Assembly: GCF_001522545.3 (NCBI RefSeq)
Contig: NC_031778.1
Location: 24,157,797-24,221,796, forward strand
Length of the DNA stretch: 64,000 bases
Reading direction: 5' to 3'
From: Parus major
Lineage: Eukaryota; Chordata; Aves; Passeriformes; Paridae
This document shows, piece after piece, positions 23,496-34,900 of this stretch. Every line of letters starts with the position of its first letter. Within the stretch, counting starts at the first letter, position 1. The notes under the pieces are model-generated. The model was not told the DNA's origin. It was given only the letters and a program-made list of their open reading frames with translations, and did not search any database. The position numbers and the translations under genes are program-made.

Positions 23496-23607
23496 AGGCT
23501 TTGATGGTGAGCGGGAAGCTGCCTGACGATGAGTTACTGGAGTCTGGACAAGAAGAGCTGCCTGCAGTACTGCCGGCACTTCCTAGCGGATAACGGCGTG
23601 TTCCACG
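23496..23607 (+). CDS. Candidate alternative first coding exon of PLCH1
   Basis: A good acceptor (ccgtttcccttgcag, AG at 23494-23495) and donor (CACG then gtgagt, GT at 23608) bound an exon-like segment. From ATG 23529 it reads MSYWSLDKKSCLQYCRHFLA and then DNGVFH plus one base G. That base plus the TT opening PLCH1 exon 2 gives Val, the same residue and phase as the junction used by the standard first exon. The product would replace the 14-residue start with 26 residues before [10 protein letters not shown] do not recognise the peptide from another species, so this rests on splice signals and phase only. An alternative upstream ATG at 23503-23505 opens a frame that stops inside the segment. 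Confidence 0.4.
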
Positions 23608-23708
23608 GTGAGTCCCGCAGCTGTTCTGCAGCTCTGGCTCGGTGCTGCTGCTGCCGGTGGCCGCTCCGGAGCCGCCGTGGCTCGGGGGGCGCTCGGGGGG
23701 CGCTCGGG

Positions 23709-24030
23709 NNNNNNNNNNNNNNNNNNNNNNNNNNNNNNNNNNNNNNNNNNNNNNNNNNNNNNNNNNNNNNNNNNNNNNNNNNNNNNNNNNNNNNNNNNNN
23801 NNNNNNNNNNNNNNNNNNNNNNNNNNNNNNNNNNNNNNNNNNNNNNNNNNNNNNNNNNNNNNNNNNNNNNNNNNNNNNNNNNNNNNNNNNNNNNNNNNNN
23901 NNNNNNNNNNNNNNNNNNNNNNNNNNNNNNNNNNNNNNNNNNNNNNNNNNNNNNNNNNNNNNNNNNNNNNNNNNNNNNNNNNNNNNNNNNNNNNNNNNNN
24001 NNNNNNNNNNNNNNNNNNNNNNNNNNNNNN
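23709..24030. other. Assembly gap (322 N) in GC-rich repeat
   Basis: A run of 322 N. The left flank repeats ggggcgctcggg and the right flank is a 26-base minisatellite, so the gap lies in GC-rich tandem sequence. Confidence 0.95.
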
Positions 24031-24300
24031 TACCGGCTCCGACCGATTCTCCTCGGTACCACCGATCCTCCCCCCGGTACCGGCTGTGACCAATCCTCAC
24101 CAGTAGCGGCGCTGACCAATTCCCCTCAGTATCACTGATCACTTCCAGTACCGGCTCTGACCAATCCCCCCCGGTACCGGCTCTGACCAATCCCCCCCCG
24201 GTACCACCGATTCCCCCCTCAGTCCCACGGATCTCCCCTGGTCCTGGGTCCCACCGATCCCCCTGGTGCTGCTGGTGCTGGACACAGCCAGGTCCGACTG
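24031..24300. repeat. Minisatellite, ~26-30-base units
   Basis: Repeats of taccggctctgaccaatccc with variable C runs and variants such as taccaccgattcccc. Roughly eight diverged copies, beginning at the edge of the N run. Confidence 0.9.
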
Positions 24301-27300
24301 ATCCCCTGGTACTGGACCCGCGGCGGTCCCGGGCAGGCAGTGGGGGCTGACCCCGGGGCAGGCAGAGCTGAGAGCCCCTGGGTTCTGAGATCTTGTATTC
24401 TTTATTCCCTTTGAGGTCAGTAATTAGAAACCATCACTTTAGGGCAGAATTATGGCACTACTAATAATAGCAGCATGGAATGGCTATGAATTAAAGATAG
24501 AAATACTTGTCTCATTCAAAGCAAAGGTAATTTTTTTCCCTAGAGAACATACACAGATTTTCAGTGTGTTTGTCAGGACTGGAGAGGTTTGCAGCCCAAC
24601 CAAACTCTATCTGCATTTTTGTCACTGTGGTTATGTCACCATTGATGAAGTTAATGGCTTAGTGGGAGAATTAATCATTTGTCAGTCTGTGAATCTTCCT
24701 AATAAAAGCCAGTTCAGAGAGAGCCCCATTTTTCCCTGTACTGTTATTTTTCCTTGCCCACGAGCACTTCTGGTTCTATTTGGGACACCAGAAGAATGTT
24801 AATAACTTTCTGTAAGTAAGTCTGACAGTGGTGTTGTCACATTAATTCATGTGTGCTGCACTCGGGACTTGTGTTAGAGGGAAAGTGCTGTCATCTCCAG
24901 GCAGAACCATTCTGCTTCTCCAATGAAATGGATTCATTCCTGGGATTTATCAGGCCCCTCGTGTGGTCCCACTGGTTTGGTGGGATCATGTTCCTGCAGA
25001 GCTCCTCTGCCCTTGTGGAAGGGATGTGTTCACCCAGGTGTCCCTGGGCACTGTGGCAGTGTTTTGGGAGATGCCTGTTAATCCCTGTTCTCCCCAGGCA
25101 GCTCCCTGCTCTCCTGCACCAGCGTGTGACTGCAACAGCTACAGGGATGTGTATTTGCAGCTCTGCTATTCCAGACAGTGAAAGAAGAGTCTGGCCCATG
25201 CTCTGTGACCTGAGGTGGTATTTCAGCACACAGCAGCACCATGTCTTTATTCTGCTAATGGTGCAGAGGCTGGATAATGATCCATCAGCACAGAGTCCAG
25301 TAATCCATGAACAGCTATTGAGGGATGAGTCTGCAAAGTGATAATCATCCACAGCCCAAGGCATAATTAGCAGGAATCCTAGACCAGAAAGATTTCCTGG
25401 CCTAATTTATTTATCTTTGATTGATGACCAGATAAGATGAACTATTTTTCCCTGACAGAATCCATCAGGGCTTCCCATTTGTCTCCTTTAACCTAAGCAA
25501 CTGCAGAGCCAGTTCCTTTCCCTCTGGGTGTATGGAGGGGCTGAACCCTGCCCTGGACAGTGGCAGAGGTGACAGTGCCACACATGGTGTAAGGATGTGT
25601 GCCATGTCCCAGGAATTAGCCTGGTGTTCTGGTGCTCCACAGGAGCTGGCTTCCTCCAGGGCTGTGCTGGTAATTCAGGCTGCTCACATCATCCAAGTGC
25701 ACAGTTCAGTGGCAGCAGGGCTGTCTGGAGTGATTGTCTGGAGCTCAACTGCTGCACCTGGGGTGTAGCCAGGTAAAAATATCCCACAGGGCCAGCTGGT
25801 GCTCTTAGAAAGAATAGCAGTATCCTTTAGAAGGACTGGAAGTGTCTGCAGAGGGGCACAAGAGGAATTTTGCTGCCCAGCTCTGCTCATCTCTGGTGTT
25901 TCCTTCACACCCTGTGGCACCTGCATTGCTCTAAGCACCTGAGCAGATGGGGTTCCATTTGTTGACCTGCTGAGGAGTTCAAATGCAAGAACTCATGGAC
26001 TGCACTAATAAAAATGCTGAAGCTCTGTGTCTATTAGGAGTGGTTTGATTGTTTTGTGTAAAAAACAAAAAAACCTAAAAGCTGACCAAAAACCACCAAC
26101 AAAACCCCAAACCTCCCCAAACCTCCCCAAGGAAACCAAAAGGAAAAAAGGCTCAGCCTGCAGCAGAAACAGCGAGCTGAGGCTGCAGCCCTGTTGCAGT
26201 GCAGTGCCCTGCAGCAGGGGGACAGGATTTGGAGTGTTCAGGAGTAGGATGAAGGTGCTGGTGCCACAAGGCCCAGCCTAATGCAGTTCTGGGCATCAGT
26301 GTTTGAGCAGGGGGAGCTCAGGAACAGACTGAACGGTACAGAAGTGGAGATGAGATGACTCAGGGTTGTTTAGCTTGGGAAATCAAAGACTGACAGGGGC
26401 CCTGAGTCCATTGTAAAGGGAAAGCTCAGGGAGGAAAAGTCTTAATTGAACTGATGGGGGGAAATTGGCACAAGTTGAAAATTATCCACGAGTATATGAA
26501 ACAGGCTCGGGAAAAACTAAAATACTTAGAGTGGGAGACTAACAAGTTTTGAAAAAATTGTTAGAGTATTGTATTTGTGCTCTTGCTCTGAAGTTGTAAA
26601 TGTGATTATATTCCCCCAATGTATTGACTAGTGGGAAATAAGGCTGGAAAACTATCTGTGGTCCCAATTCAATTCCTGTGTCCAGTGAACTTCAGCTACA
26701 AACAGCAGTGCTCCCACTGCATTCAGGAGAATGCTGCTGTGCGTGGATCAGGCTGCTCTCTGCTGGGTTTTAATGGTGCTTTGAGACACTTGCATGTTGT
26801 TAGACAAGATGAAGTATTGATACACAACTGTGGGGCTTTCCACGGGGCTCTGACGGGTTTTCTTTAAATAATGACTGAGATTTGTGTGTGTAATGAAGTA
26901 CCGTGTGCATCCACATTGCCTAAGGCTCTCTCATCATCTTATAATTTTATTAGGAAAAGCTGCTAATGGCTGCATTTGCAGGATATTAAAATTCTTATCT
27001 GTTTATGTCTGAAATTTTTGGTTACAGAAGTGGAGGTTGCTGCTGTGCCTTGTACTCTGGGGAGTTTTATCTGCCCAGAAGCAAAACCGTCAGTTTTCTT
27101 CAGCAGCAGCAGCAGTGAGATAGAGCAGTGTGTGCACACAGAGAATAACAGACCAGACACAGGGGCTGGGGGTGAGCTGTTTTAACAGTTTCTGCAGAAC
27201 AGAGAAGACAAGCAATTAGAATGTTTGGAATAGCCTTGAGGATTTGATGAACCCATTTTCCTTTCTGTCCTCTTGCAAGCAGTTCCAAAATACAAAGTAC

Positions 27301-30300
27301 AGTATCCCTCTAGGCTTGGAAGGAGGGTTTTTTGTTTGTTTGTTTGTTTTTTTTCCAGGGGTTTTAAGCTGTAAATATGCATCATGTTTTGTTTGTGTGC
27401 TGGCAGCAACAATGTAGGAATGGCTGTGCTGTCAGAGCAAACATCCATTTAACTCTGCTACTAGATGGTCTATACTTCCTAGAAGGATAAAGGGAAAAAA
27501 CCCCAAATTGTACAGAGCAGCCTTTCCTGTGGCTCCCAGTGCCTCCCAGCCAGCAAGGCAAGTACCTCCCCAGCCAAAACTGCATCTAGATAATTGCAGT
27601 TTTTATCATTGCATCTGATAGTTTTATATTTTCCTGTAAGATTTTTGGAATTCATTTATGCTTGTGACCGTCTGCAGGAATTAACCCTGAACTGGTGGTG
27701 GTTGGTGTGAACGCTGTGGTTGGAGGGAGGCAGGAATTCTGGCTGTCAGGGATGGAGCAGGTTGTGTTGTGCTGTTGTTTCACCTTGGAAAGGGAATTGC
27801 TTGGAAGGAGTGAGGGGGTCTGAGCCTGACAGGTGACACAGGTCCTTATGTTGGGCACATCCTGATGAGGAAACCACAGAGAACCTCTCCTTGCTTCAGT
27901 GACCTTGGACTTCTGTGCCCAATGAGAACATAAAATGCCTTCTGTTCTCCTTTTCTGTGCAGTCAAATGGACTATTTTGGTTATTGGAGCACAAGAGTTT
28001 TGGGGGAGCAGTCCTAGAGCTTTGCCAGATTGCACAAATCCTTCAGGCCTGATGTTTGCTGATGGGCAGTGCTGTATAATTAGTTCTGCTGAAGCCTCGT
28101 GCAAGGCTGGGGGCACAGCTACACATGCCAGATGTGGGCTGCAGGATTCAGCCTTTTATCTCCAGAGTCACTTCAGCTGGAGTTTCATAATGATGCTGGG
28201 AAAGCACAACTTAGGAGTGCAGGAATTTGTGTTTGGGTTCATATTCTGATTTATGTGAAATATCCACAATTCATTCCTCAAAACAAACATGTAAATGAAA
28301 ACGTGTTTGCAAGAAGAGCATTAAGGAGTTAATGTATTAAGGTCCACTTAGATTTAAAAAAGGCCTAAAATGCCTGAAGAAACTTTACTTTGTCTGTCTC
28401 TGGATCCATCCTTCATTGAAAGGAGAAGCCTCATGGGGGATCTGTCTCCAGACAGTATTTCAGGTAGTTATGTTCTAATGCCAGGTTTTTTTCCCCTTCC
28501 ATTTTTGTGTCTTTCTCAGCTTTCCATAGAACCATGCCTTCATTAACGATAAATGAGTCGATAAATCTTTAATCTGATAAAAATGACAAGTTTTCCATGC
28601 AGCTGATACAAAGTTTTATTAACAGCTGGCTGACTTTTCACAAGGAGATTGTCTCACAGTTCAGATCTAAGATTACACTTGGAAGATGATTATGAAGATG
28701 TTGTTATCTCCTTATTTCATTATCTATTCCCTGTAAGAGGTGCTAGTTCTCTAATCAGCTTTTCTTGCTCTTTAGTAGAATTAGGCTTTGTACTGGTTTC
28801 CAGCTATTTTGACAGTGATAAAGGAAAACCCAATGAGCTAGAAAATGAACCTTCCTCTGATGCTGTAATTTCCAAACTGTTAGTTAAATCATATTCTCAT
28901 TTATTGGAAAATGGATATTTTGCAGTAGAACTTGCAGGGCTGTGTCTCTCTGTGGTAATCTGAGCCTCGTGAGGTGTGGGCAGAAAACTTAAGTGGGAAA
29001 AACAGGCGTGGAGGTGAGGCTGTTACTTTTCCTGCCAGACCTTAGCTCGGGACTGTGCCATACCCAGGGGACAGCAGTGATGGCTGAGAAGATCTTGTCT
29101 TATGGTGGTCATTGATGTCAATCAATTACTGATAAAGGAAAATGAGTTTTTTGTTCAGAAAGCTTGTTTGTCACCATCACGTCTGGGAGTGTTAGAACTG
29201 TGTGTGCTGTGGCTCTGCAGAGCATTCCCAGCAGGAGCCTGTGACTCCTGGGAGCGAGGGAAAAGCCAGGCAAATTGACAGGGATTAAACGCAAAACCTG
29301 GCTTGACACTGAGGAGTTGTCATGGGGATTGATTTATCTTTTTTTTTTTTAATTTTGGAAGTTGAATAAACCTACAGATCTTCTTTTACCATTTGGCATA
29401 TGTCAACTGAATTATATAACATCTTCATTTGTTTGCTGAAATGTTTTTCTAACCTATATAACATGCTTGAATTTCTAAAGACATGTAGCATTTGAGCATG
29501 CCTGGTTTTGAAAGGAAGTCTATTTTGGAGACAAAACAATGAAGAATGTATTGGTGATTGTGTAAGGTTTCTTACAGAGCAGCTGTGGTGTTGAAGGTGC
29601 TTGTGTATAGCTCATCTTATAACTAACAGAACAGTAGGAGTGTAATTTGCATTTAACACATTATCAAGTGCAATCTGATATATCAATGATTAAACTGTAC
29701 ACAGTGACAGTTTTTTTGTTGTTGCTGAATTGCAGCTATAGCACATCATTTCACTGTCCATGCACTGTCCAGAGGCTTCAGAGTGGTGATTTCAGCCAGG
29801 AAGGTGGTGAGCTGAGCTGGGAACCAGAGCTGGGGTAACGCTTGTCTCGCTCTGCCTGGCAATGGGTGACACTCAGAGTGGGACTTGTGCCACCTCCTGC
29901 CATCCCAGCCTGGCAGTGCCATTGGAGCCACAGCTCAGAGCAGCCAAGAGATCCTGCAGTGGCTCTGGGCTCTTGTTTCACATTCCAGGGTGCTGGACAC
30001 AGTCCATGGATACCCTGCAGAGTGCTGGGTTCTGTCCTGGAGGCTGTGGGAAGGCTCTCTGTGCTAGCAGCAGCTAAGAAATGACTTCTCAGCAAGTAAA
30101 ACATGTCAGCTCCACTTGGATCTTGTCTCCCATCAACTGAAGTTCTGCAGGCATGTGGGACTATGAAGGGTGGGTTTTATTGAGTGTCTTTTTTATTTGT
30201 TTTCCTCCTCTGTCAGGTTGTTGCTCTTGTAACTTTCTCCTGGCCTGTGCTAGACAAATTCTGTCTCTTTATTGCTGTCACAATGTTTGGAAATACAGCT

Positions 30301-30600
30301 GGGAATTCCTTTGGTGTCCTGATGTAAATGTCACAGTGGAAAAGCCAGCTGAAGACAGAATTAGAAAATGCAATAAATGAAAGATGCGAGGCATTTATGT
30401 GGAGCTTACTTAATTCTTGTTGTGCTTTCCAGCCCTGTGAGCCCCTGGGCTCCGTTGTAAGGAAGTGCAGTTTATGCAAGTGTGAATGCTTCTGTCCATT
30501 GTTTTTCCTGTAAAGCCCCTGATTTCAGGGACGCCTATAACCAGCCCAGGGTTTTGCCAGGGGCACGGGGGTTTCTGTAGCTGCTGGGAGAGTTGGTGCT
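24301..30600. other. Stretch without recognised genes upstream of PLCH1 promoter
   Basis: About 6.3 kb. Apart from an old CR1-like fragment near 26.3 kb and short simple repeats (a GTTT run near 27331-27350 and a CAG run near 27102), I see no exon, RNA gene or other feature. The longest open frames (24452-24802 and 28649-28963) show no recognisable similarity or splice context. Confidence 0.55.
26285..26560 (+). repeat. Old CR1-like LINE fragment
   Basis: Diverged match to the CR1 sense 3' region: tctgggcatcagtg, ctcagggttgtttagcttgg, ggggccctgagtccattg and aaattatccacgagtatatg. It is more decayed than the other CR1 copies in the window. Confidence 0.55.
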
Positions 30601-30906
30601 TAGCATCTCCCGGGGGGCTCCTGCTCCTCGGGCACTGCACCGCCCAGGGATGCACAGCCCGAGCGAGCGCAGCTGGCCTGAGCCTGCAGGGTGGCTGTTC
30701 CCTGCGCTCAGGGACAGTGCGACACGGCCGGACGAGGGGCCCAGAGCCAGGGCAAAGGCTGCTGCCGCTCGCAGAACCCCTGGCTGCAGGTGCCGGGGGT
30801 TACTCTGGAGCGGGGCTGCATTTCCCCTCCCGCATTCAGCCTGCGTCACTCCTCGGCCGGACTGTGGTAATCCCTGCCCGCCCCGCGGGACTTCCCCGAG
30901 CTCCCC

Positions 30907-31011
30907 GGGACCGAGCAGCGATCCCCGGGACCGAGCAGCGATCCTCGGGACCGAGCAGCGATCCTCGGGACCGAGCAGCGATCCTCGGGACCGAGCAGCG
31001 CTCCCCGGGAC
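30907..31011. repeat. 21-base minisatellite, five copies, in PLCH1 promoter
   Basis: Five near-identical tandem copies of a 21-base unit containing gggaccgagcagcgatcc, differing mainly at a c/t in the final four bases. Confidence 0.95.
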
Positions 31012-31079
31012 CGGGCACGCTCGGAGCCCGGGGCGCCTGCAGTGCCCGGAGCGCCTGCGGAGCCCGGAGCTCTTGCGGA

Positions 31080-31625
31080 GCCCGCAGCGCTGTGTGCGGT
31101 GCCCGGAGCTCTGTGTGCGGTGTCCGGAGCTCTGTGTGCGGAGCCCGGAGCTCTGTGTGCGGTGTCCGGAGCTCTGTGTGCGGTGTCCGGAGCTCTGTGT
31201 GCGGAGCCCGGAGCTCTGTGTGCGGTGTCCGGAGCTCTGTGTGCGGTGCCCGGAGCTCTGTGTGCGGAGCCCGGAGCTCTGTGTGCGGGGACACGGGAGC
31301 AGCGCTGTGTGCGGGGACACGGGAGCAGCGCTGTGTGCGGAGCCCGGAGCTCTGTGTGCGGAGCCCGGAGCTCTGTGTGCGGTGTCCGGAGCTCTGTGTG
31401 CGGTGTCCGGAGCTCTGTGTGCGGGGACACGGGAGCAGCGCTGTGTGCGGAGACACGGGAGCAGCGCTGTGTGTGGGGACACGGGAGCAGCGCTGTGTGC
31501 GGGGACACGGGAGCAGCGCTGTGTGCGGAGCCCGGAGCTCTGTGTGCGGTGTCCGGAGCGCTGTGTGCGGGGACACGGGAGCAGCGCTGTGTGCGGGGAC
31601 ACGGGAGCAGCGCTGTGTGCAGGAT
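31080..31625. repeat. Interspersed 21- and 26-base minisatellites in PLCH1 promoter
   Basis: Two unit types alternate in blocks: a 21-base unit with core ccggagctctgtgtgcgg (more than a dozen copies, alternating gtgtccgg and gagcccgg variants) and a 26-base unit with core gggacacgggagcagcgc (about eight copies). Both share the ctgtgtgcgg end, which suggests a common origin. The 26-base blocks shift frame on every copy, so the long ORFs here are not genes. Confidence 0.95.
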
Positions 31626-31867
31626 CAGCTCGCAGCTGCAGCACGGGCAGATGCTGCCGGCTCTCCCGCAGCCTGCGCTCCTCGGCTCTGAGCCAAGTTA
31701 CCTGCTCTCCTCTCTGTGCTATGGATCACCGAGGTTTCCTCGCTCATCCTGAGCAGCGGTGCTTGGCCGTACTTCCAAGGATTGCTTTCCAAATGTGTTG
31801 GCTCTGAAGGCGTGAAGATCAAACCGCGCCTTTCCTGAAGGGAGAATTTCCGTTCTGCTTGCCAATA

Positions 31868-31888
31868 ATGCGTGACTTACAAATTTAA
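31868..31888 (+). promoter_or_regulatory. PLCH1: Upstream ORF overlapping the PLCH1 start codon
   Basis: ATG at 31868-31870 opens a six-codon frame (MRDLQI) ending in TAA at 31886-31888. The last A of that stop is the first base of the PLCH1 ATG, forming TAATG. The upstream ATG has A at -3, whereas the main ATG has T at -3 and G at +4, so the upstream start may be used often and the main one reached by leaky scanning or reinitiation. This requires transcription to start upstream of 31868. Confidence 0.6.
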
Positions 31889-31930
31889 TGGCAGACCTTG
31901 AAGTATATAAAAACTTAAGTCCAGAAAAAG
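31888..31930 (+). CDS. PLCH1: PLCH1 exon 1 ([14 protein letters not shown])
   Basis: A 43-base coding exon, easily missed because of its size. ATG begins 14 codons, [14 protein letters not shown], identical to the human PLC eta-1 N-terminus, plus one base G. The donor is gtaagg at 31931. The leftover G joins TT of exon 2 to give Val. This fixes the start of the standard isoform. Confidence 0.96.
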
Positions 31931-34900
31931 GTAAGGATGTTTGAGTTTGGAATTGCCATAGGACGAGCTAGTAACGTGTCTGGAAATGCTTATAGAAAAA
32001 TCAAGTAACTTAACCCTTGGGACTGGTAAATTGCAGTGTTTATGTGGACACTGCTGGTACAGTAGCTGTGTATTTATTCCTGAATGTTTAACAAGAAAAC
32101 CTGCTGGGTTTGTATAGATTTGAAACTCAAGTCGATTTTTCCATGAGAACATGTAGCTTGTATTTAAGATACTGCTCTTTTGATGAAGACAAACTGCACT
32201 TCTGCGTTAGCCTAGATTACTACAAATGTGTTTGCCTTGAATAAAAACATTCTTGACCTTCTCATCTGTTGGGAATTTTGCTGTGGCGTTCAGTGGAGAA
32301 GAGTTTGTTGTTTTTTTCTAGTAGCACTTATAAATAGTATAACACATTTGCAAGTGGTATGTAAAATTTGAATGAAAGCACTGGATAAAAGATGTCTTTC
32401 CAAGAATTGCAGGAGATGCTACAAAAAAAGGAAGACATCTTGAATAACTTTCTTCAGCATCTTGTTGTTTATAATGTCTAATTTTGTTCCATTTAAGTCA
32501 GTGCTGAATGGAAAGTGGCAATTAGCTTAAGCCTCTAAGTGGATAGAGAGAAAATGCTGTAGAGAGAAGGAGAAATTATGGTAGATTAAAGTTAATTTTT
32601 GTATTCTGCTCATCCTTAAGGATGTTGGATTATGTTCTTTTAAAGAAAACACTTAGAAAATACATTTAGCATTAGAGCTTTCTTGACAGAATTGTGTAGC
32701 TCAAAAGAAATTTTTGTGACGAGATTATCTGTAATTTGAAATCAAACAGACTAAAATAAAGCCACCAAAAGTAATGGATCATACTTTGATATATCATCTT
32801 GCCCATTATAAGATGTTAGAAGATTTCAGGGCAGTGTTGGGGGTTGATATGCTTTTTTTTCTTTGTATCTGTTGTGGTTGATTTTAGTGGATATCTTTTA
32901 TCTAGTGGAAGTCTCTGGGAATAGACACAGCTATTGTATAAAAACCAGATCCTATTTTAGGCAAAAGTGAGTTGTTTGTGGATGCTCTGTGGGGAGGGCT
33001 GCCTGTGCTGGGGCTGCAAATGCTGCTGTTCCTCTCACAGATGTTGGGTACCCAGAGCTCTCCATGGAGCTTTGGTGGCCGTGGCTAAAGGAGGGCAGGT
33101 GTTACTCCATCTGCCTTTCCAGGTGCAGCAGGTAATGGATATGAACTGAATAATTCACAGCAGCCAGCTCTCCTGGAGGGGCTGGGAACAGGCCTGCAAG
33201 GAAAGCAGCAGCTTCAAGTTCTGAATCTATGGCAGTGTATGTGTGGATAAACACATTCCACACCGGAGAGTTCGGCTGAGGGTGGAGTTCTGCTCGAGGT
33301 CATTCTGCAGTCCTTTCCTTACCCAGATGTGACAGCAAGGCCAAATCCCAGATGCTCATCCTTGGTTGTGCCAATGCCATCCGTGTGTGGGGAGGCCAGC
33401 GAGGGCTGTAGGGGAGTGAGTGGGTGTCCCTGCTGTCCTGGGGTGTCCTGTGGTGTCCCAGAGTGTCCTGCAGTGTTCCTGGGTGTCCCTGCTGTCCCAG
33501 GGTGTCCTGCAGTGTCCCAGGGTGTCCCTGCTGTCCCAGGGTGTCCTGCAGTGTCCCAGGGTGTCCTGCAGTGTCCCAGGGTGTCCCTGCTGTCCCAGGG
33601 TGTCCTGCAGTGTCCCAGGGTGTCCCTGCTGTCCCAGGGTGTCCTGCAGTGTCCCTGGGTGTCCCTGGTGCTGAGGTTTGGCTGCTCAGAGGTGGGGTCA
33701 TGGCTGGGCTCCCCTCTGTAGCAGGGACTATGGCAGTGCCCTGTTTAATGTCCTTATTAGTGTTACTTTGGGACTGTTGTGCCTGCAGCTGTCCAAGGAC
33801 CTGTCCAGGCACTGAGTGTAGGCTCTGGAATACTGATGGAATTAGCCTGGAACAGCAAACTGGTCTGAGTGGATATGGAAGGCATCAATCTCCTGGGAAG
33901 AACTGTCTTCCACAGGTGTCACTGCAATAACCCTTTCAATCGGTGTCAGCATTAAATGCACTCACAAGAAGTTGGCACACACATGGCAGGTGTGGCAGGT
34001 GGGGAGCCTCAGGGTGGTTTGGTGTGTCCTGAGGAGGTTGTCCAGTGTTGCCCTGAGTGTTGCCTGACCTGAGTGTCACGGTGGGGCATCACAAAGTGTC
34101 CCTGCCATGGCCCTGCTGAGGGTTCAGAGCGTGCTGGAGCTGGATGCTGGTGGCTCCAGGGGCAATATCTGATCAGTTCTGCAGAGGATGTGGCTGGCCA
34201 GGTAGTAACCAGGTTATGTGCTTGCTAACTACTTAGTGTTTGTGGTTTTGGTGCTTATGAATGAAGTCTACTCTTTTTTCAGTAAATTTACAGAACACTG
34301 TCACGGTGTTAGGGGAAATGTTGTTGCTGTTTGCTGAAGAACTGTTGTCTTTCCAAAACTCTGGGGCATAGATTAGAATTACTGAGGTAACTTCTTCAGT
34401 GCTTTTCAGGAGGCTGAGCTGGCCCAGTGGCACACTGGGTCAGTGCTGGCACCATGGTGACACACAGCAGCTTGGGGACAGCAGGAGCTGGTGAGCAGAG
34501 CGTGCTGACAGGAACCGTCCCAGCTCTGTCCAGCACTGAGCTTGCTGCAAGGGATGTGTGTGCTGGTTTTTCCTCTTCCCTTCAGCAGCTGATGCCCCAG
34601 GGAACACGTGCTGCTGTGTCTCCCTGCATGACTGAAGTGGGAGCTGTGGGGAGCCCAGGCTGGCTTTTCCCCAGCAAAGCTGGCTGGAGGGCAGGGAGCT
34701 GAGCCTGGGCTGTGGCAGGTTATCGATAGCAGCGCGGCAGAGAGCGGGCTCAGAGGTGTTCCCACGTTACCAACAGAAACATTGAGCAGCCTGAAACTCA
34801 GATGCACCAAACAGCATCGTTTTCAGTAATAAAATCACTTTGGTGTTTGAGACTGTCAATTCATTGTTTGCCCACAGATGACTCACTGTCGCTGACTTGC

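Larger units (their letters stand above)
30600..31887 (+). promoter_or_regulatory. PLCH1: PLCH1 CpG-island promoter and 5' UTR region
   Basis: CpG-dense sequence from about 30.6 to 31.7 kb lies immediately upstream of the PLCH1 first coding exon. Its core is occupied by two minisatellite arrays (30907-31011 and 31080-31625). Between the repeats and the start codon is a short unique AT-richer segment that probably contains the 5' UTR. The transcription start cannot be fixed from sequence alone. Confidence 0.65.

Noticed and set aside
28649..28963. 104-codon + strand frame rich in acidic and aliphatic residues
   Set aside because: AT-rich region, no recognisable domain, no promoter or splice evidence; chance open frame is the simpler reading.
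30486..31807. 400-codon + strand and 369-codon - strand frames over the PLCH1 promoter
   Set aside because: They are translations of the 21-base minisatellite and frame-rotating 26-base units, with no non-repeat similarity.
33300..33930. Open frames of 130-170 codons in the GTGTCC repeat
   Set aside because: Minisatellite translations ([15 protein letters not shown] repeats), not protein.
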